Below, piece after piece: positions 20,996-32,488 of a stretch of 64,000 nt of DNA. Position 1 is the stretch's first letter. Every line of letters starts with the position of its first letter. Source of the DNA: Thinopyrum elongatum (lineage: Eukaryota > Streptophyta > Magnoliopsida > Poales > Poaceae). The stretch lies in NCBI GenBank assembly GCA_011799875.1, contig CM022301.1:327254929-327318928 (forward strand). Direction: 5' to 3'. Position numbers and translations under genes: made by a program. The notes beneath the pieces are model-generated. The model was not told where the DNA came from. It saw nothing but the letters and a program-made list of their open reading frames with translations, and did not search any database.

Positions 20996-21652
20996 GTGCT
21001 GGTATGGGAGACTGGTTTAATAGACTGTCGAGCGTACGAGTAATCCTTTGCTTAACATCCTTATGCTGAAAATGGTGGCTTTACCAGACGATTGGCAGAA
21101 ACATGCTTATAAAATAAGGCTTCCCTTTCCTCCAAAAAAAAAAGACGTCCCTGATTGAAGATGTGAATTCAGTTAGACACTGGCACACTGCATGTACGTT
21201 GCAGTGTTATCTCCAACAGCAGAAGAAAGCATGAAAACATTAAGAAACCTACCCAGATATTATTCACTCATTAAGAAAACTACTGGATATTATTCATACA
21301 GCACTACGGAAACAGATAACAGATACGGTCGTTCTTTTCTGTCATGGAAGTTGTTTGTTAACGCGGAGGGGCGCGCAAAGCCCATGAAAGTAGTACTAGT
21401 AAGATACTTGATCCTGGCCCAGTTGCTTGCCCCAATGAGAGTGGACAAAAAGGATAAGAGACCATGCAACCCTAGAAAACAAAGGATAAGAGATCATGCA
21501 AAATACAACTATTAAGTAAAACATGGTCCTACTATACAAGCCTGCAACTCTATCTTAGCTTTCTAATAAAGCTTGGATCTCTGCCTTTGGTCTAATACTT
21601 GGTCTAACATTTGTAAAATTACATGCATGCAGTTCAGTAATTTGAATGTCCA
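20996..21652. other. Unassigned spacer with a second A-tract
   Basis: An A-tract at about 21135-21144 after CTTCCCTTTCCTCC looks like another small LINE-type 3' end. No gene is recognised in the rest. Confidence 0.4.
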
Positions 21653-21989
21653 ACTAGTAAATCTCGGCCAGATCCGGCCCTGGCTGGTGGTGGCGCCGCG
21701 CTGGGCTTGAGTCCGGTCGATTCCACCGTGATCTGACGCCCGGATGATGGCCCGTGTGGACGTTGCACTGGGCATGCGGGGTTGCGGCGATGAGCAGTGA
21801 CTTTCTATGGATCCACGACAACGGAGGTCATCGAAAAGCCTTCGGAGGTTTTATCTCTTGATCCGCTGGATGACTTTAGTGATGTGATACAGACTATGAA
21901 CGACGACTTGACGCAGAGGGATGATTGTGGTGTGGCGGCGGTTCAATTATAGCTGTTGGGATTGCAGAAAAGCGGTGGCGATAACACAT

Positions 21990-23980
21990 TTTTCGATAAA
22001 GGACGATTTTATTATCTCAAAATGTAGCATCAAGCGGATACAAAGCATTATGAGTAACACCCGGCCTCTACATAACTAGGATGCACACGGCCCAATATGA
22101 AAGTCTGACAAAAATTGATAAAAAAAACCCGACAAATCGGCAACAGTAGAGCCCTATAGACCGACACTATGCCTATGTCGATGGAGGTGGTGGATCGATC
22201 CGAAGTTTATGTTGCCACCCATGTTGGGAAAAAACCACCGTAGCCACCTGCTCCAATCGCATACACATCGCCTTGAACAGCGGTTGGTCCTCCGGTCGTT
22301 GTAACATAAACCACGTACGTAGCAATTGCGTACACCGAAAAATAACATGTAGAGAAGAAGCATTTTTTTCATTAAAAACCAAATCATTTCTACATAGTTA
22401 AAGCGATCAAATTAAGGCATACGCTCCCACCCTTATTAGCGTTTTGAACCTATTTGAAATACCGTCCAACCAATGACCAAAAATATTGGCAACACTTGTG
22501 GGCGGATACAAATTTGACACTATTTGGATGACTGACCACGTAGAACGTGCAAACTTGCATTGGAAAATGGGGTGTTTGATTGTCTCGTCATGAGTACAAA
22601 AACAACACTTCTTACTCCCTTGCTAGTTGCGCCGTGCGAGATTGTCTTTGGTTAACACAACTTCCCTACGAAGATATCACATGAAAATTTTCACTTTTAG
22701 TGGAATCTTGGATTTCCAAATTTTCTTGTTATTACTCAATGGTACCTCAGAATGTGTGAGCGCACGATACATAGAGTCTACAGTGAAAGACCCTGATGTA
22801 GTGAGGTTCCAGCGAAACACGTCCCGGCCTTGTGTCAGGTTAATCGAATCCAGTCGGGATAAAAGATTATACCATGACACAAGTCGGGGGCCAATCAAAT
22901 CCCGCATGAACGAAATATTCGGCGGGGATGAACTGAGCACTTGCGCAATAATATTATTCTTATCGCGAATAATGTTGTATAAGGCTGAATATTGTTCTCG
23001 GAGACTGGCATTGCCTAGCCAGATGTCTTCCCAAAAACGAATCTCCGACCCATCCTTTATCGCGAAAGACCCAAAGCGAAAGAGATGTTTCTTTGCCGCC
23101 ATTAGGCCAGCCCAAAAGTGCGAATCGCCAGGTTTCCAAAATGCCTGGGACACCGCCTTTTGGCCTAGATACTTATTGCGCAGCATGGTTTGCCAAACAC
23201 CATCCTCAGTAAGAAGTTTGAACAACCATTTATTGAGTAGGGCCTCATTTTTGACCTGCAAGTCATGAATTCCGAGCCCACCTTGGTCTTTCGGCCTACA
23301 AACCACGCTTCATTTGGCCAGCCTGTATTTTTTCTTTTCACCGTCTCCTTGCCAAAAGAATCTGGATCTAAAATAATTCAGTCTTTGTAGGACCCCTTTT
23401 GGGAGTTGGAAGAAAGAAAGCATATAGAGAACCATATTTATGAGGACAGAGTTAATCAAAACCAACCGTCCTCCGACTGAGAGTAGTTTGCCTTTCCAAC
23501 TACTCAACCGTTTCTCTAGACGCTCCTCTACATGCTTCCACTCCGCAATGGTGAGGTGTCGATAATGAATCGGTATTTCCAGATATTTAATCGGGAATTG
23601 GCCATGTGAGCAACCAAATATGTCAGCATAATCGGCCGCCGCCTCAACGGCTTCTCCAAAGCAGAACAATTCACTTTTATGGAAGTTTATTTTGAGACCC
23701 GACATTTGCTCAAACGCCGAAAGCAAGAGTTTCAGGTTTCGAGCCTTGTCCAGATCATGTTCCATAAAAAAAATTGTGTCATCGGCGTATTGTAAAATAG
23801 AGAGCCCACCATCCACAAGGTGTGGCACTACTCCTGCAATCTGGCCGTCCTACTTGGCGCGCTCAATCAGAATCACCAACATGTCAGCGACAATGTTAAA
23901 TAACATTGGGGACATGGAGTCACCCTGCTGTAGTCCTTTTTTTTTGTCTGAAAGTAATGGCCTATATCATCATTGACTTT
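21990..23980 (-). mobile_element. 5'-truncated LINE nested antisense in another LINE
   Basis: Flanked by the 16-bp duplication GGTGGCGATAACACAT at 21974-21989 and 23981-23996. It reads on the minus strand: partial reverse transcriptase, thumb/linker, zf-RVT zinc finger, 3' UTR. Endonuclease and the first RT motifs are absent, so reverse transcription stopped early. It is closely related to the LINE at 32393-36355. Confidence 0.92.
22170..23939 (-). pseudogene. LINE ORF2 remnant: RT fingers/palm to zf-RVT
   Basis: The minus-strand frame shows GDSMSPMLFNIVADML, the catalytic box LQYADDTIFF, then GLKINFHKSE, WKGKLLSVGGRLVLIN and FFWQGDG. A second segment has RPKDQGGLGIHDL and WEDIWLG. A zinc-finger linker with KIPLKVKIFMW and further C-terminal sequence follows. 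An in-frame stop in place of a residue after the ERAK motif and a frame break near 23308 disable it. The YADD box is intact. In plant L1-type LINEs this region copies the element RNA at the nicked target. Confidence 0.88.
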
Positions 23981-24533
23981 GGTGGCGATAACACATGTGT
24001 GGCTTTGATGGGGATGCTTCAAGCACTCGGTCTTAAGCTCCAGGGCGAAAGCCTAGGTCAGCCCGAGTGGTTATACCTGGCAATGGCGATGTTTTTTTAC
24101 GTCGTTACCTTATTGAAGGCATTGCTCGGATATGCTCGGACTGTTTCTTCAGGGTGAAATCTTTGATTCTGGCCTTTATGGTTGGATCCAGTAATGGCGG
24201 TGTTGGAGTGTCGCTCCCTTCTTGAAAGCGTTGTTGTTGAAGATCCTCGTCACCCATGTGGTGTCAATGTTTGGTGCGGTTATGGTCGTAGTTGTAGTTT
24301 GTCGATCGCTGATCAGATCGCATTGGTTTTTTTTTTCTCACCTACGCATAGCTTTTGGTCTTATGACTTTGCTACTGCCGGTGTGTTTTCGTGTGTGTGT
24401 TGGATTTGACTGTGTGCATCCTAATTATGCAAATGTCGATTGTGTGCTTATGGTGCTACGTATCCTCTTGATGCTCTATCTTGAGCTAATAAAATCCACC
24501 CCTTTGTCAAAAAAAAAAAAAACTAGTAATCTC

Positions 24534-25191
24534 TGTCGACCCCCCACGAAATAAATAAATAAGTGAAGCGGTCCCTGTCCTTTAGGCTGCTCCCTCTTTG
24601 CATATCTTCGATCTTATGGCTGCTTCTCATTTTGTTAGTCGTTTTCTAGCTCCAGAGAAGATTCCATTCCGGTGCCATTTGTGTTCCCCATCAAGCTGCT
24701 AGATGCCACAGCATCATTTTATCCCTTGCTTCCTCTTGGCATCAAATCCTAGCACCTTGAGATTCACGTACGACTAACTTGTGTTCAGGATTACACCACG
24801 AGTTTAACACTTGATCACAAATACAGTATTTTGCAGCATCATGCCACCAAATTTTCGTGTACCAATTATTCTTTTTTTACTTTCTCTCATCTAGAATTAA
24901 CCGGATGTGCACATATTAACAGGCGGCCAGGAGCAGATTACATTTGTTGCATCATGACTACAGATCTGAACTAACCAGCCTGAAGAAAAAACATGCACCC
25001 TACTTCAACGCCTCTCTACCATATTCATACCATCTCAAGATTCTCACCCTCACCTCGCCATATATGCAAATACGCATATTGTCCTTGATTTGTCCCTCGA
25101 TTACTTGAAGTTAACTTTCCAGCATCATAGGTTCTTGATCGATTTGTTCATGGATGTCATGTTCGTGCATGCATTATTATGCATAATCAGG
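24534..25191. other. Downstream region of the FLZ gene
   Basis: No further coding region is seen. On the minus strand it follows the FLZ stop codon and presumably contains its 3' UTR. A clear polyadenylation signal could not be placed with confidence. Confidence 0.4.
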
Positions 25192-25851
25192 CTAGGCTAC
25201 CGCCAGTAACCTCCTCGGCGAGCCCCGGATCGCCACCGGCGGCGCGGGCCATGGCCCGTGGTGGTGACGACGGTGAGCCAGACCTCGACGCTCCTTGTTG
25301 ACCATGGCCTTGTGCTCTCTGGCCTCGTCCGACAAGATCTGCTGCCGCCGGCACTCCTCGCTGCAGAACCCCTGGTCACCCCTGCAAGCACAACACCACT
25401 ATCAGTCATGCGCCAAGCGGCCAACCACGAAGCCTTCCGATCGATGCTGCCTCAGCCTCAGCGGTTAAGAATTTCAGATGACGAGCTTTGCACGTAGGCT
25501 GCAGTAGTACCTGTACATGTACACGTCTTTGTCGGGACTGAGCTCCCTCCGGCACAGGAAGCAGGCCCCCGAGAAGCTGCCAGAAAGGCGGCGGCGGGCC
25601 GGCGGCGAGCTGACCATCTGCTTGAGGACGACATGACACGGTTGCGGGTGGTGCTGGACGAGGATCTGCAGCCCGACGACGACGTCCACGGCGTCTCGTC
25701 CTCCTCGCCGCAGCCGGCGGCCGTGGGTGTGTCCCCCGAGGTGCTGCTGGATGTCAACAATGTTATCTCCATGATGATCCGTACCAGCACCGCGGTGGCC
25801 ATCACCCTCCTCCCCGAGATGGAAGATGCTTTTCTGGATCCTGGGAAGCAT
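25192..25851 (-). CDS. FCS-like zinc finger (FLZ, DUF581) protein, two exons
   Basis: Predicted CDS is complement(25192-25381 joined to 25511-25851), 176 residues. Exon 1 ends ...VYMY plus AG at 25511. The 129-bp intron has GT and AG borders, and exon 2 restores the frame exactly. The FLZ domain spans about residues 93-135: CFLC (C97, C100), RRELSPDKDVYMYRGDQG, then FCSEEC (C120, C124) and RRQQILSDEA. The intron splits the domain at R114, just before the FCSEEC half. The N-terminus has VVVGLQILVQHH, which fits plant FLZ proteins. Family members are plant-specific adaptors that bind SnRK1 kinase subunits; that role is inferred from the family. The start at 25851 has an ACC ATG context and lies about 85 nt below a TATA-like box. 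It is the only convincing intact host gene in the window. Expression is unverified. Confidence 0.9.
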
Positions 25852-25930
25852 GGTGGAGCCGAGGAGGAGGTGACCACTTCAGTCCAAGGACTTGTGTAGT
25901 GGTGAGAGGTGAGGGTGGAGAGGAGTGATG

Positions 25931-25940
25931 GGTATATAAA
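25931..25940 (-). promoter_or_regulatory. TATA-like box of the FLZ gene
   Basis: TTTATATACC on the minus strand lies 80-90 nt upstream of the FLZ start codon, a normal distance for a short plant 5' leader. Confidence 0.65.
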
Positions 25941-26080
25941 GACGCTTGGCGTCCACAAAGTGGCCGCAGTAGAATTGGAAGATCACCACTAAGAACTGTA
26001 GAATATACTGGCATGCACCTGTGTCGACCACCAATGGGAGCAACGGCGATGTGCTGAGCACTGGCTGGGGCAGGTGATAA

Positions 26081-26088
26081 TGACGTGG
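26081..26088 (-). promoter_or_regulatory. ACGT-core element upstream of FLZ
   Basis: CCACGTCA on the minus strand, about 145 nt upstream of the TATA-like box, matches the ACGT core bound by plant bZIP factors. A single copy is only suggestive. Confidence 0.3.
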
Positions 26089-26240
26089 TGATGCTGCTGG
26101 TGATTCGACAGCAATTAATATTGAGATGTGCCAGGTGGTGAGCGATCGATAAATAACAAGACTGATGAATAGAGTTAGTAAAATACAGGAAGAAACAAAT
26201 GGGTGAGCAGAGCACAGGTTAACAGTCGTCAGAACCATTG

Positions 26241-27105
26241 CAACACAAGTGTAGATTCGAACCTTGCTTCCACAGCAAGTCCCCCTTGAAGCAGATAACT
26301 AATATAAGTGCGTTGCAACTCGAGTATCAAGAGTCCCTGCCATCATTGTCACACATAATCTAGAATTTTCTCCCCAAAGTGGTGCGCATTTGCTTTCCTA
26401 CACACAGACATTATAGGAAGAACCCGAACTTTCTCTGCAATTTATTCATGATTTAATAAATACTAATCTGTGGGCTGTTTTCTATTCATGGTTTAACACA
26501 TGTAGCGGCAGGAGCAACTACTAACCTGTGGGCTTTTCTCAAACCAAAAACTAATCTGTGGGCTATTTTCTATTCATGATTTAATTAACACACTACTAAT
26601 CCGTGGACATGTATTATCTGCTTCCGAGCTCAAATACACCTATACAAACAGTAAATTATATAAAAAATAGTAAATAAAATTAGAAAACTGGAAAAAATTG
26701 AGGATGCACATCAGCAAATGTTCTAACATCATGCCAATTTTGACCTTGAAATGACATTTGTGGTGGCCTGTACAAAACAAAACAAAACCCAAGGCTCAAA
26801 AAGACGCATTTTGGAGCACTCATTTTTGTGTTTTTGGCACACACCTCTACAGATGTCTTTTCATGACGAAATTTGCAGAATGTTAGAAAGCTTGTTGATG
26901 TTCACCCACAAATAAATTTATGATTTTCTAAATTTTGTTTTACTATTTTCAGAATTTACTCTTCATGCGGGTGCATTTGTGCTTCAAATTAGACTAACAT
27001 TTTCGCTAATCCGTGGGCTATTTGGTAGACTAGTAGCACGTGATGTGTTCGGAAAGAAGAAAAGGTGGGCGCCAGTCATCCTGCGGATTGTTGGCTGGAG
27101 TCGAA
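26241..27105. other. Unassigned spacer
   Basis: AT-rich sequence with a locally repeated phrase around CTAATCTGTGGGCT (about 26464-26600 and 27007). No gene, RNA or repeat terminus is recognised. Confidence 0.4.
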
Positions 27106-27371
27106 TGTGACATCCTGACTTAATAGGAATGATAGATTACTCATATCAACAAGGAGTTCCTTCTTTTTCGGGAGGTTATTCACAAGGAACCTAAAATTTA
27201 AACATGCTTGGCTTGGAGCAATTTGAGGATGGGTGACCGGCTAGGAGGTTGATCCCAGATGTGCACGAGTGAGAACAAAGTGCGCAGGAAAGACTAGTGT
27301 TGGTGTAGGGCCAGTCTAGATCCCGCTAGGCGTAACGACCACCAACAGATAGCTATGGATGAGGCGTTACA
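27106..27371 (+). repeat. Cassandra left LTR
   Basis: 266 bp, TG...CA. It carries the 5S-like block at about 27202-27262. Confidence 0.85.
27202..27262 (+). other. 5S rRNA-like segment in the Cassandra LTR
   Basis: TTAAACATGCTTGG corresponds to the A-box side of plant 5S rRNA (TTAAGCGTGCTTGG). AGGATGGGTGACC is identical to the C-box, and a GGCTAGGAGGTTGATC stretch mirrors the 5S sequence after it. It could act as a pol III internal promoter for the element. It is not a functional 5S gene because the first half of 5S is not preserved. Confidence 0.85.
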
Positions 27372-27373
27372 AA

Positions 27374-27385
27374 TGGTATCAGAGC
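27374..27385 (+). other. Cassandra primer-binding site
   Basis: TGGTATCAGAGC, two bases after the left LTR, is complementary to the 3' end of initiator methionine tRNA. Confidence 0.88.
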
Positions 27386-27569
27386 CGACCCTCACGGTTA
27401 CACAGACATGTGCAGGTCATTGGTGCAGACATGCACATGGCACGGGAGGCCTATTGTGCCACATGACATGGGCACATGTGGATGCTGGCACTGGTGCACA
27501 TAGACATGTCCTAAGGGGGAACGTTCCTGCTGGGCCGACAAGGATGATGGTTCCTTTGAGGTGTGTGTG

Positions 27570-27751
27570 TGTGACATCCTGACTTAGGAATGTTAGACTC
27601 ATATCAACAAGGATTCCCTTCTTGTCTAAGAGCCCATTCGCAAAGAACCTCAAAGTGTGCAGAAAGACTAGTGTTGGTCTATATGGCCAGTTTTATTAGA
27701 TTCGGTCAGATGCAACGGTCGAAAACCGGTGGTTGTGGCCGTGGTGTTACA
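27570..27751 (+). repeat. Cassandra right LTR with 5S segment deleted
   Basis: 182 bp, colinear with the left LTR at both ends, but lacking the stretch that includes the 5S-like block. The junction is near AAGAACCTCAAAGTGTGCAG. Confidence 0.82.
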
Positions 27752-28127
27752 TCAAGCTACCAACGATAATCGGATGTCCCTTACTATTACATGACATAGT
27801 TCTCTTTTGCTCTTATAGTGTTTGTTGCAGTGCTCTTTGTTGAGAAGTTAATTTGCTTTTGGTATTGTTGGATGAGGAGAGCAGCAGAAGATTGGTCGTA
27901 TGCTTGTAATAAGTCTACCCTGGAAACTTATGGTATATACGGTCCTTAACTATTTTGTATTATCAGTTTCAAAAATGAAATTGGGGGAAGACCCCTTAAT
28001 TCAAAAGAAAAACATGTAGTATTTTCTAAGGTTCTATTCTTTGACACCCAAAGTATTATTGCGGTGATCCTTACATTTAACAAAATACCTGGTCAGATTA
28101 GAACTGTGAACTATAAGATAATTTTTA
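27752..28127. other. Unassigned spacer
   Basis: No gene or repeat terminus recognised; ends in the TA target of the Stowaway MITE. Confidence 0.4.
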
Positions 28128-28429
28128 CTCCCTCAATTCCCTTATACAAGGCCACAAACTCAAATTACAGGTACCAAGGTAAAATTTAATGACTGCTTTG
28201 CAAATCAACTTTTTTGTCGTTAACCGAGATCATTAATATGCCTGCATGCATGCAAGGAAGGAATAAGAAGGAAGTAGTACAGTGTCATTATGACTACATG
28301 CATGCAAATATTAAAAAAGTTGCCAGTACGAGGAAACACTATTAATTTTTGCCTCGATTACTGTTAGTGGACTTGTATAGATGAAAAATGTATTTTTTAT
28401 AGTGACCTTGTATAAGGGAATGGAGGGAG
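28128..28429. mobile_element. Stowaway MITE (Tc1/mariner-type)
   Basis: 302 bp beginning CTCCCTCAATTCCCTTATAC and ending with the inverted counterpart GTATAAGGGAATGGAGGGAG. It is flanked by TA on both sides. The CTCCCTC terminus and TA duplication are diagnostic. It has no coding capacity. Confidence 0.92.
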
Positions 28430-28431
28430 TA

Positions 28432-29833
28432 TTAGAAATTAAACAATACATAAAACAATTCCTATTAGACACATAAAACTTTTTAAACTTATTAGCTTGA
28501 ACCCTTCCCCCGGTATACCGCTTCGCATCCTTTTTTTCTCCATGCTCCCACGACCTATAGACAGGACGATAGTCGATCTACCTCTTCCCTGGCGAGGTTG
28601 CGGTCCCCCCCTCCCTCCGTATGTCACTCTTACGATGGGAGGGATGAGGACCCCGGTGCTTCAGTCTGTTAGTGGTAGGGTTAGGAATAAACTTAGGGTT
28701 TGCTCACCAATTAGGGGTGAGGAGATGACGGCGTCAGCATTGGCGTGTCGTCTGGCCCTCATTTTAGTGGTGCCTTTTTGTATCGTTGGGAGGCATGTGG
28801 AGGATGGTGCGTTCTTAGATCTGGTTCTCCAGGTCTGACATTTTGTTTGGCATGTTTGTGTTGGTGGCGCTATCCTACGGAGAAGAAGACAACGTGGTTG
28901 TGCATGCTGGTCCTCCTACTCTAGTTTCAACCAACACAGGTTGACTTGTCTCGACCTTGTCGGGGAGTTTGGGATTTTTTTGGAGGAGAGTTGGTGGAAG
29001 CTTATCATTGACCTTGGGTTGGTGTCGGTCATGGTGGTGCCTTCACGAGTTGTTTCCCTACTTGAAGTTGTTGTTTGGCTCAGTCGACGCGCTCTATAGT
29101 GGAAATTTGAAGCTATGTCGGCTTAGCAACCATGGATGTGTGGTGCAGAAGTCACGGTGTGTGGGTGACCGTCATGTGGAGCTTGGGTTGCGGATGTCAG
29201 GGTGCCGACCCTGGAAGATGATCTTGTGGACCTCGCATAGAGTGATGGAGGGTGCCGACCCACTCCAAGAGTTTAGGCGACATTGACAGTGCCTAACCTT
29301 GTGTTGTATGGTACATGATGTTGCTCTCAGTGTTGGTCACCAACGCTTCTGGTGTCACATTTGGCATAGGGTATTACAAAATGTAGGCATCTTCACCTCC
29401 TCAAGAGCTTCCCGAGTCTGCTTCCCTCCAACAATCATAGGAGGCCTCCTAGTTCGGTGGAGTGGGTCATTGCTCGTTTGTGTTCATGTGGTGGGCGTCC
29501 TCATGTGGCCTTCTCCACTCCATTGGTGAAAGTGGGTGTGGCTTTGTTGTTTCAGGTTTCGAATGGGCTTGGCCCTGTGGCATTTGAATTCAAGTGGGCA
29601 TGAGCACGGGCATGTGGTGTTGATGTTTGAATAGGTTTGGACCTGTTAGTATTCTTTGTTCCATTTTACACTAACTAATTGAACATGGTTCTTCTTATTT
29701 AATGACAGGCAGAGATTTAGCTTCGATTAAGCAAAAGAGAAGTTGAAGTATTCATCTGGCTTGCTTGCATGAATATTGCTTGGACAATGGATGAGGAATC
29801 AGTGTTACTATGGACCATACCAAGAAACAATGT
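28432..29833. other. Unassigned GC-variable segment
   Basis: Plus-strand sequence rich in GGTG, GTTG and CTTG words, reminiscent of plant LINE 3' UTRs. No RT, zinc finger, poly(A) or flanking duplication was found. Open frames up to about 110 codons have no recognisable domain. Confidence 0.4.
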
Positions 29834-30135
29834 GGGATCCTTTAATTAAAAGGAACCCCATGGGATTTTTGGTGGATTTAAATCCTTACGTTCCTACATT
29901 GGTCATTTGATTCACATGATTAGAACCCATAGTAAGTTTCCCTAAGGATTCCTTTGCGTTCTATTTTAGAGAGAAAAATTCCGTCCACTTAGACCTCTTG
30001 CTACAATTCCTTTGTTCCATGATTCAATTTTTTTGTAGTTTTCTAATCCCGTAGGATTGAAAAGGACATGCTACCACAATCTCATGTTTTCATATTCATG
30101 ATTTTTGAGAATCCTAAGAATCAAAGAAGCCCCCT
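29834..30135. mobile_element. Degenerate Tourist-like MITE
   Basis: The right end on the minus strand reads AGGGGGCTTCTTTGATTCTT, a terminus typical of a grass Harbinger/Tourist MITE group. The left end GGGATCCTTTAATTAAAAGG is a poor inverted match. The interior AATCCTA/TAGGATT words in both orientations support a MITE. Target duplication is unclear. Confidence 0.4.
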
Positions 30136-30515
30136 ATACCGACAAGAGTGACATCATGCTAATAGAAAAAAACTCCAACACGAGCGAGCTCATACTAAAA
30201 AAATAATGTCTTACAAAGGTACATTTATATATTAATAAGCAATCTAGTGTAAAGTACCTTATATCCTATATACCTAAGAGAGTGATCCTTACTACCTCTA
30301 ATTATCTCAACATACATGATCCACACCATGAAAATTGTTGTAGCCGTTAGACTTACTAGCTAGCTCCACTAGCATCCGTCGGATCTATGAGAATCCTCTA
30401 CCATGCAACATGCATTAGTGGATTCTAATTCGAACGTTTAATTGTGACACAAGCCACTACCTATTTTTCCTAGCAATGCAATCATGCCACATCAGCGTGC
30501 CATGCATGTAAGTTA
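30136..30515. other. Unassigned spacer
   Basis: AT-rich, no gene or repeat recognised; ends at the TAAGT target of the next element. Confidence 0.4.
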
Positions 30516-30520
30516 TAAGT

Positions 30521-32051
30521 TGATACGTCTATTTTGCATCATGTTTTTATGTTGATATTTATTGCATTATGAGATGTTATTACACTCTAGGATACAATTC
30601 TTATGCCTTTTCTCTCTTATTTTACATGATTTACATGAAGAAGGAGAATGCCGGTAGCTGGAATTCTGGACCGGAAAGGAGCAAATCTGAGATACCTATT
30701 CTGCATAACTCCAAATGTCCTGAAACTTTACGAAGAATTATTTTGGAATATATAAAAAATATTGGGCAAAGAAATACCAAAAGGGGACCCACCAAGTGGC
30801 CACAAGCCTGGGGGGCGCGCCCTACCCCCCAGGGTGCGCCCCCTGAGCTTGTGGGCCCCCTGGCCAGCCTCCGGTGCCCATCTTCTGCTATATGAGGGTT
30901 TTTGACCTAGAAATAAAATAAGAAGAAGGATTTCGGGACGAAGCGCCGCCGTCTCGAGGCGGAACCTGGGCAGAAGCAATCTAGGCCTCCGGCGGAGCGA
31001 TTCTGCCGGGGAAACTTCCCTCCAGGAGGGGGAAATCGAAGCCATCGTCATCACCAACGATCCTCTCATCGTGGGAGGACCAATCTTCATCAACATCTTC
31101 ACCAGACCATCTCATCTCAAACCCTAGTTCATCTTCTGTATTCAATCTTTGTCTCAAAACCTCAGATTGGTACCTGTGGGTTGCTAGTAGTGTTGATTAC
31201 TCTTTGTAGTTGATGCTAGTTGGTTTATTTGGTAGAAGATCATATGTTCAGATCATTAATGATATTCAATACCCCTCTGATCTCGAACATGAACATGCTT
31301 TGTGAGTAGTTACTTTTGTTCCCGAGGACATGGGAGAAGTCTTGTTATAAGTAATCATGTGAATTTGGTATTCGTTCGATATTTTCATGAGATGTATGTT
31401 TTCTTTCCTCTAGTGGTGTTATGTGAACGTCAACTACATGACACTAAAACATGATTTGGGCCTAGGGGAAGGCATTGGGAAGTAGCAAGTAGATGATGGG
31501 TTGCTAGAGTGACAGAAACTTAAACCCTAGTTTATGCGTTGATTCGTAAGGGGCTGATTTGGATCCACATGTTTAATGCTATGGTTAGATTTATCTTAAT
31601 TATTCTTTCGTAGTTGTGGATGCTTGTGAGAGGGGTTAATCATAAGTGGGAGGCTTGTCCAAGTAAGGACAGCACCCAAGCACTGGTCCATCCACATATC
31701 AAATTATCAAAGTAGCGAACGCGAATCATATGAGCATGATGAAAACTAACTTGATGATAATTCCCATGTGTCCTCGTGAGCGCTTTGCTTTATATAAGAG
31801 TTTGTCCAGGCTTGTCCTTTTTTATAAAAATGATTGGGTCACCTTGCTGCACCTTCGTTACACTTGTTACTTGTTACGCGTTACTCGTTATGAACTATCT
31901 TGCCACCAAACTATTTGTTACTGATAATTTCAGTGCTTGCAGAGAATACCTTGCTGAAAACTGTCTGTCATTTCCTTCTGCTCCTCGTTGGGTTCGACAC
32001 TCTTACTTATCGAAAGGACTATGATTGATCCCCTATACTTGTGAGTCATCA
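30521..32051 (+). mobile_element. Second TGATACGTC-type element
   Basis: Begins TGATACGTCTATTTTGCATC, ends ATACTTGTGAGTCATCA, and is flanked by TAAGT at 30516-30520 and 32052-32056. TG...CA ends and a 5-bp duplication point to LTR-retrotransposon-type integration. Length (1531 bp) and organisation resemble the element at 10616-12196, but the sequences differ beyond the first nine bases. It contains transcript-like sequence and no protein domain. I recognise it as a high-copy Triticeae repeat; its classification is uncertain. Confidence 0.75.
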
Positions 32052-32056
32052 TAAGT

Positions 32057-32379
32057 TACTTTTTTTACATTAGCATATCCATGCAACATGAGTTCATGTG
32101 TCATTAGTTAATTCTTCGCATTACATTTTGTGCTCTCATAGACACGGTATATGTGTTGGACACATGTAGCATATCTATATAGTTTATCCTTCACTTTTTT
32201 TTGCAAAATTGCACTCTTTTTCTGTACTACTAAATAGCTATAAGCTACAACCTATTTTTCCTAGCCATACAACACTAAGCCAAACATGTAAGTTATATGT
32301 TAGAATTTCGTATATCCATGAAGCGCTACCATGCAACATTATGTTTTGTGCTCTCATGGACTCAGTCTATGTGTTGGCT
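32057..32379. other. Unassigned spacer
   Basis: No gene recognised. It is the sequence into which the 32393-36355 LINE inserted and resumes at 36369. Confidence 0.4.
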
Positions 32380-32488
32380 GCTTGGAGTATACCTATTTTT
32401 CGAAAAGGGACGCTTTATTACTCAAAATATTTAAGCATTACACCTGGCCTCTGCATAACAAAGATGCACACAACCCAACAATGTCCTC

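Larger units (their letters stand above)
21666..24521 (+). mobile_element. 5'-truncated LINE 3' region, host of a nested LINE
   Basis: Plus-strand sequence ending TTGAGCTAATAAAATCCACC then a poly(A) run at about 24509-24520, typical of a plant LINE 3' end. Near-identical flanks ACTAGTAAATCTC (21653-21665) and ACTAGTAATCTC (24522-24533) form the target duplication. Without the nested 21990-23980 element only about 0.85 kb of 3' non-coding sequence remains. Confidence 0.75.
27106..27751 (+). mobile_element. Cassandra TRIM retrotransposon
   Basis: A 646-bp terminal-repeat retrotransposon in miniature. Two direct repeats start TGTGACATCCTGACTTA and end GTTACA. A methionine-tRNA primer-binding site follows the left one, and there is no coding capacity. 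The left repeat contains 5S-rRNA-like sequence, the defining trait of Cassandra. Flanks TCGAA and TCAAG are similar but not identical, so the target duplication is eroded. It relies on proteins of other retrotransposons. Confidence 0.88.

Noticed and set aside
22627..23268. 213-codon plus-strand ORF
   Set aside because: It is the antisense shadow of the LINE ORF2 remnant.
25458..25958. 166-codon minus-strand ORF overlapping the FLZ exon
   Set aside because: It is out of frame with the zinc-finger coding sequence and crosses the TATA-like box. The FLZ frame has the motif and correct splicing.
27202..27262. A 5S rRNA gene
   Set aside because: Only the part of 5S containing the internal promoter is recognisable, and it lies within a Cassandra LTR.
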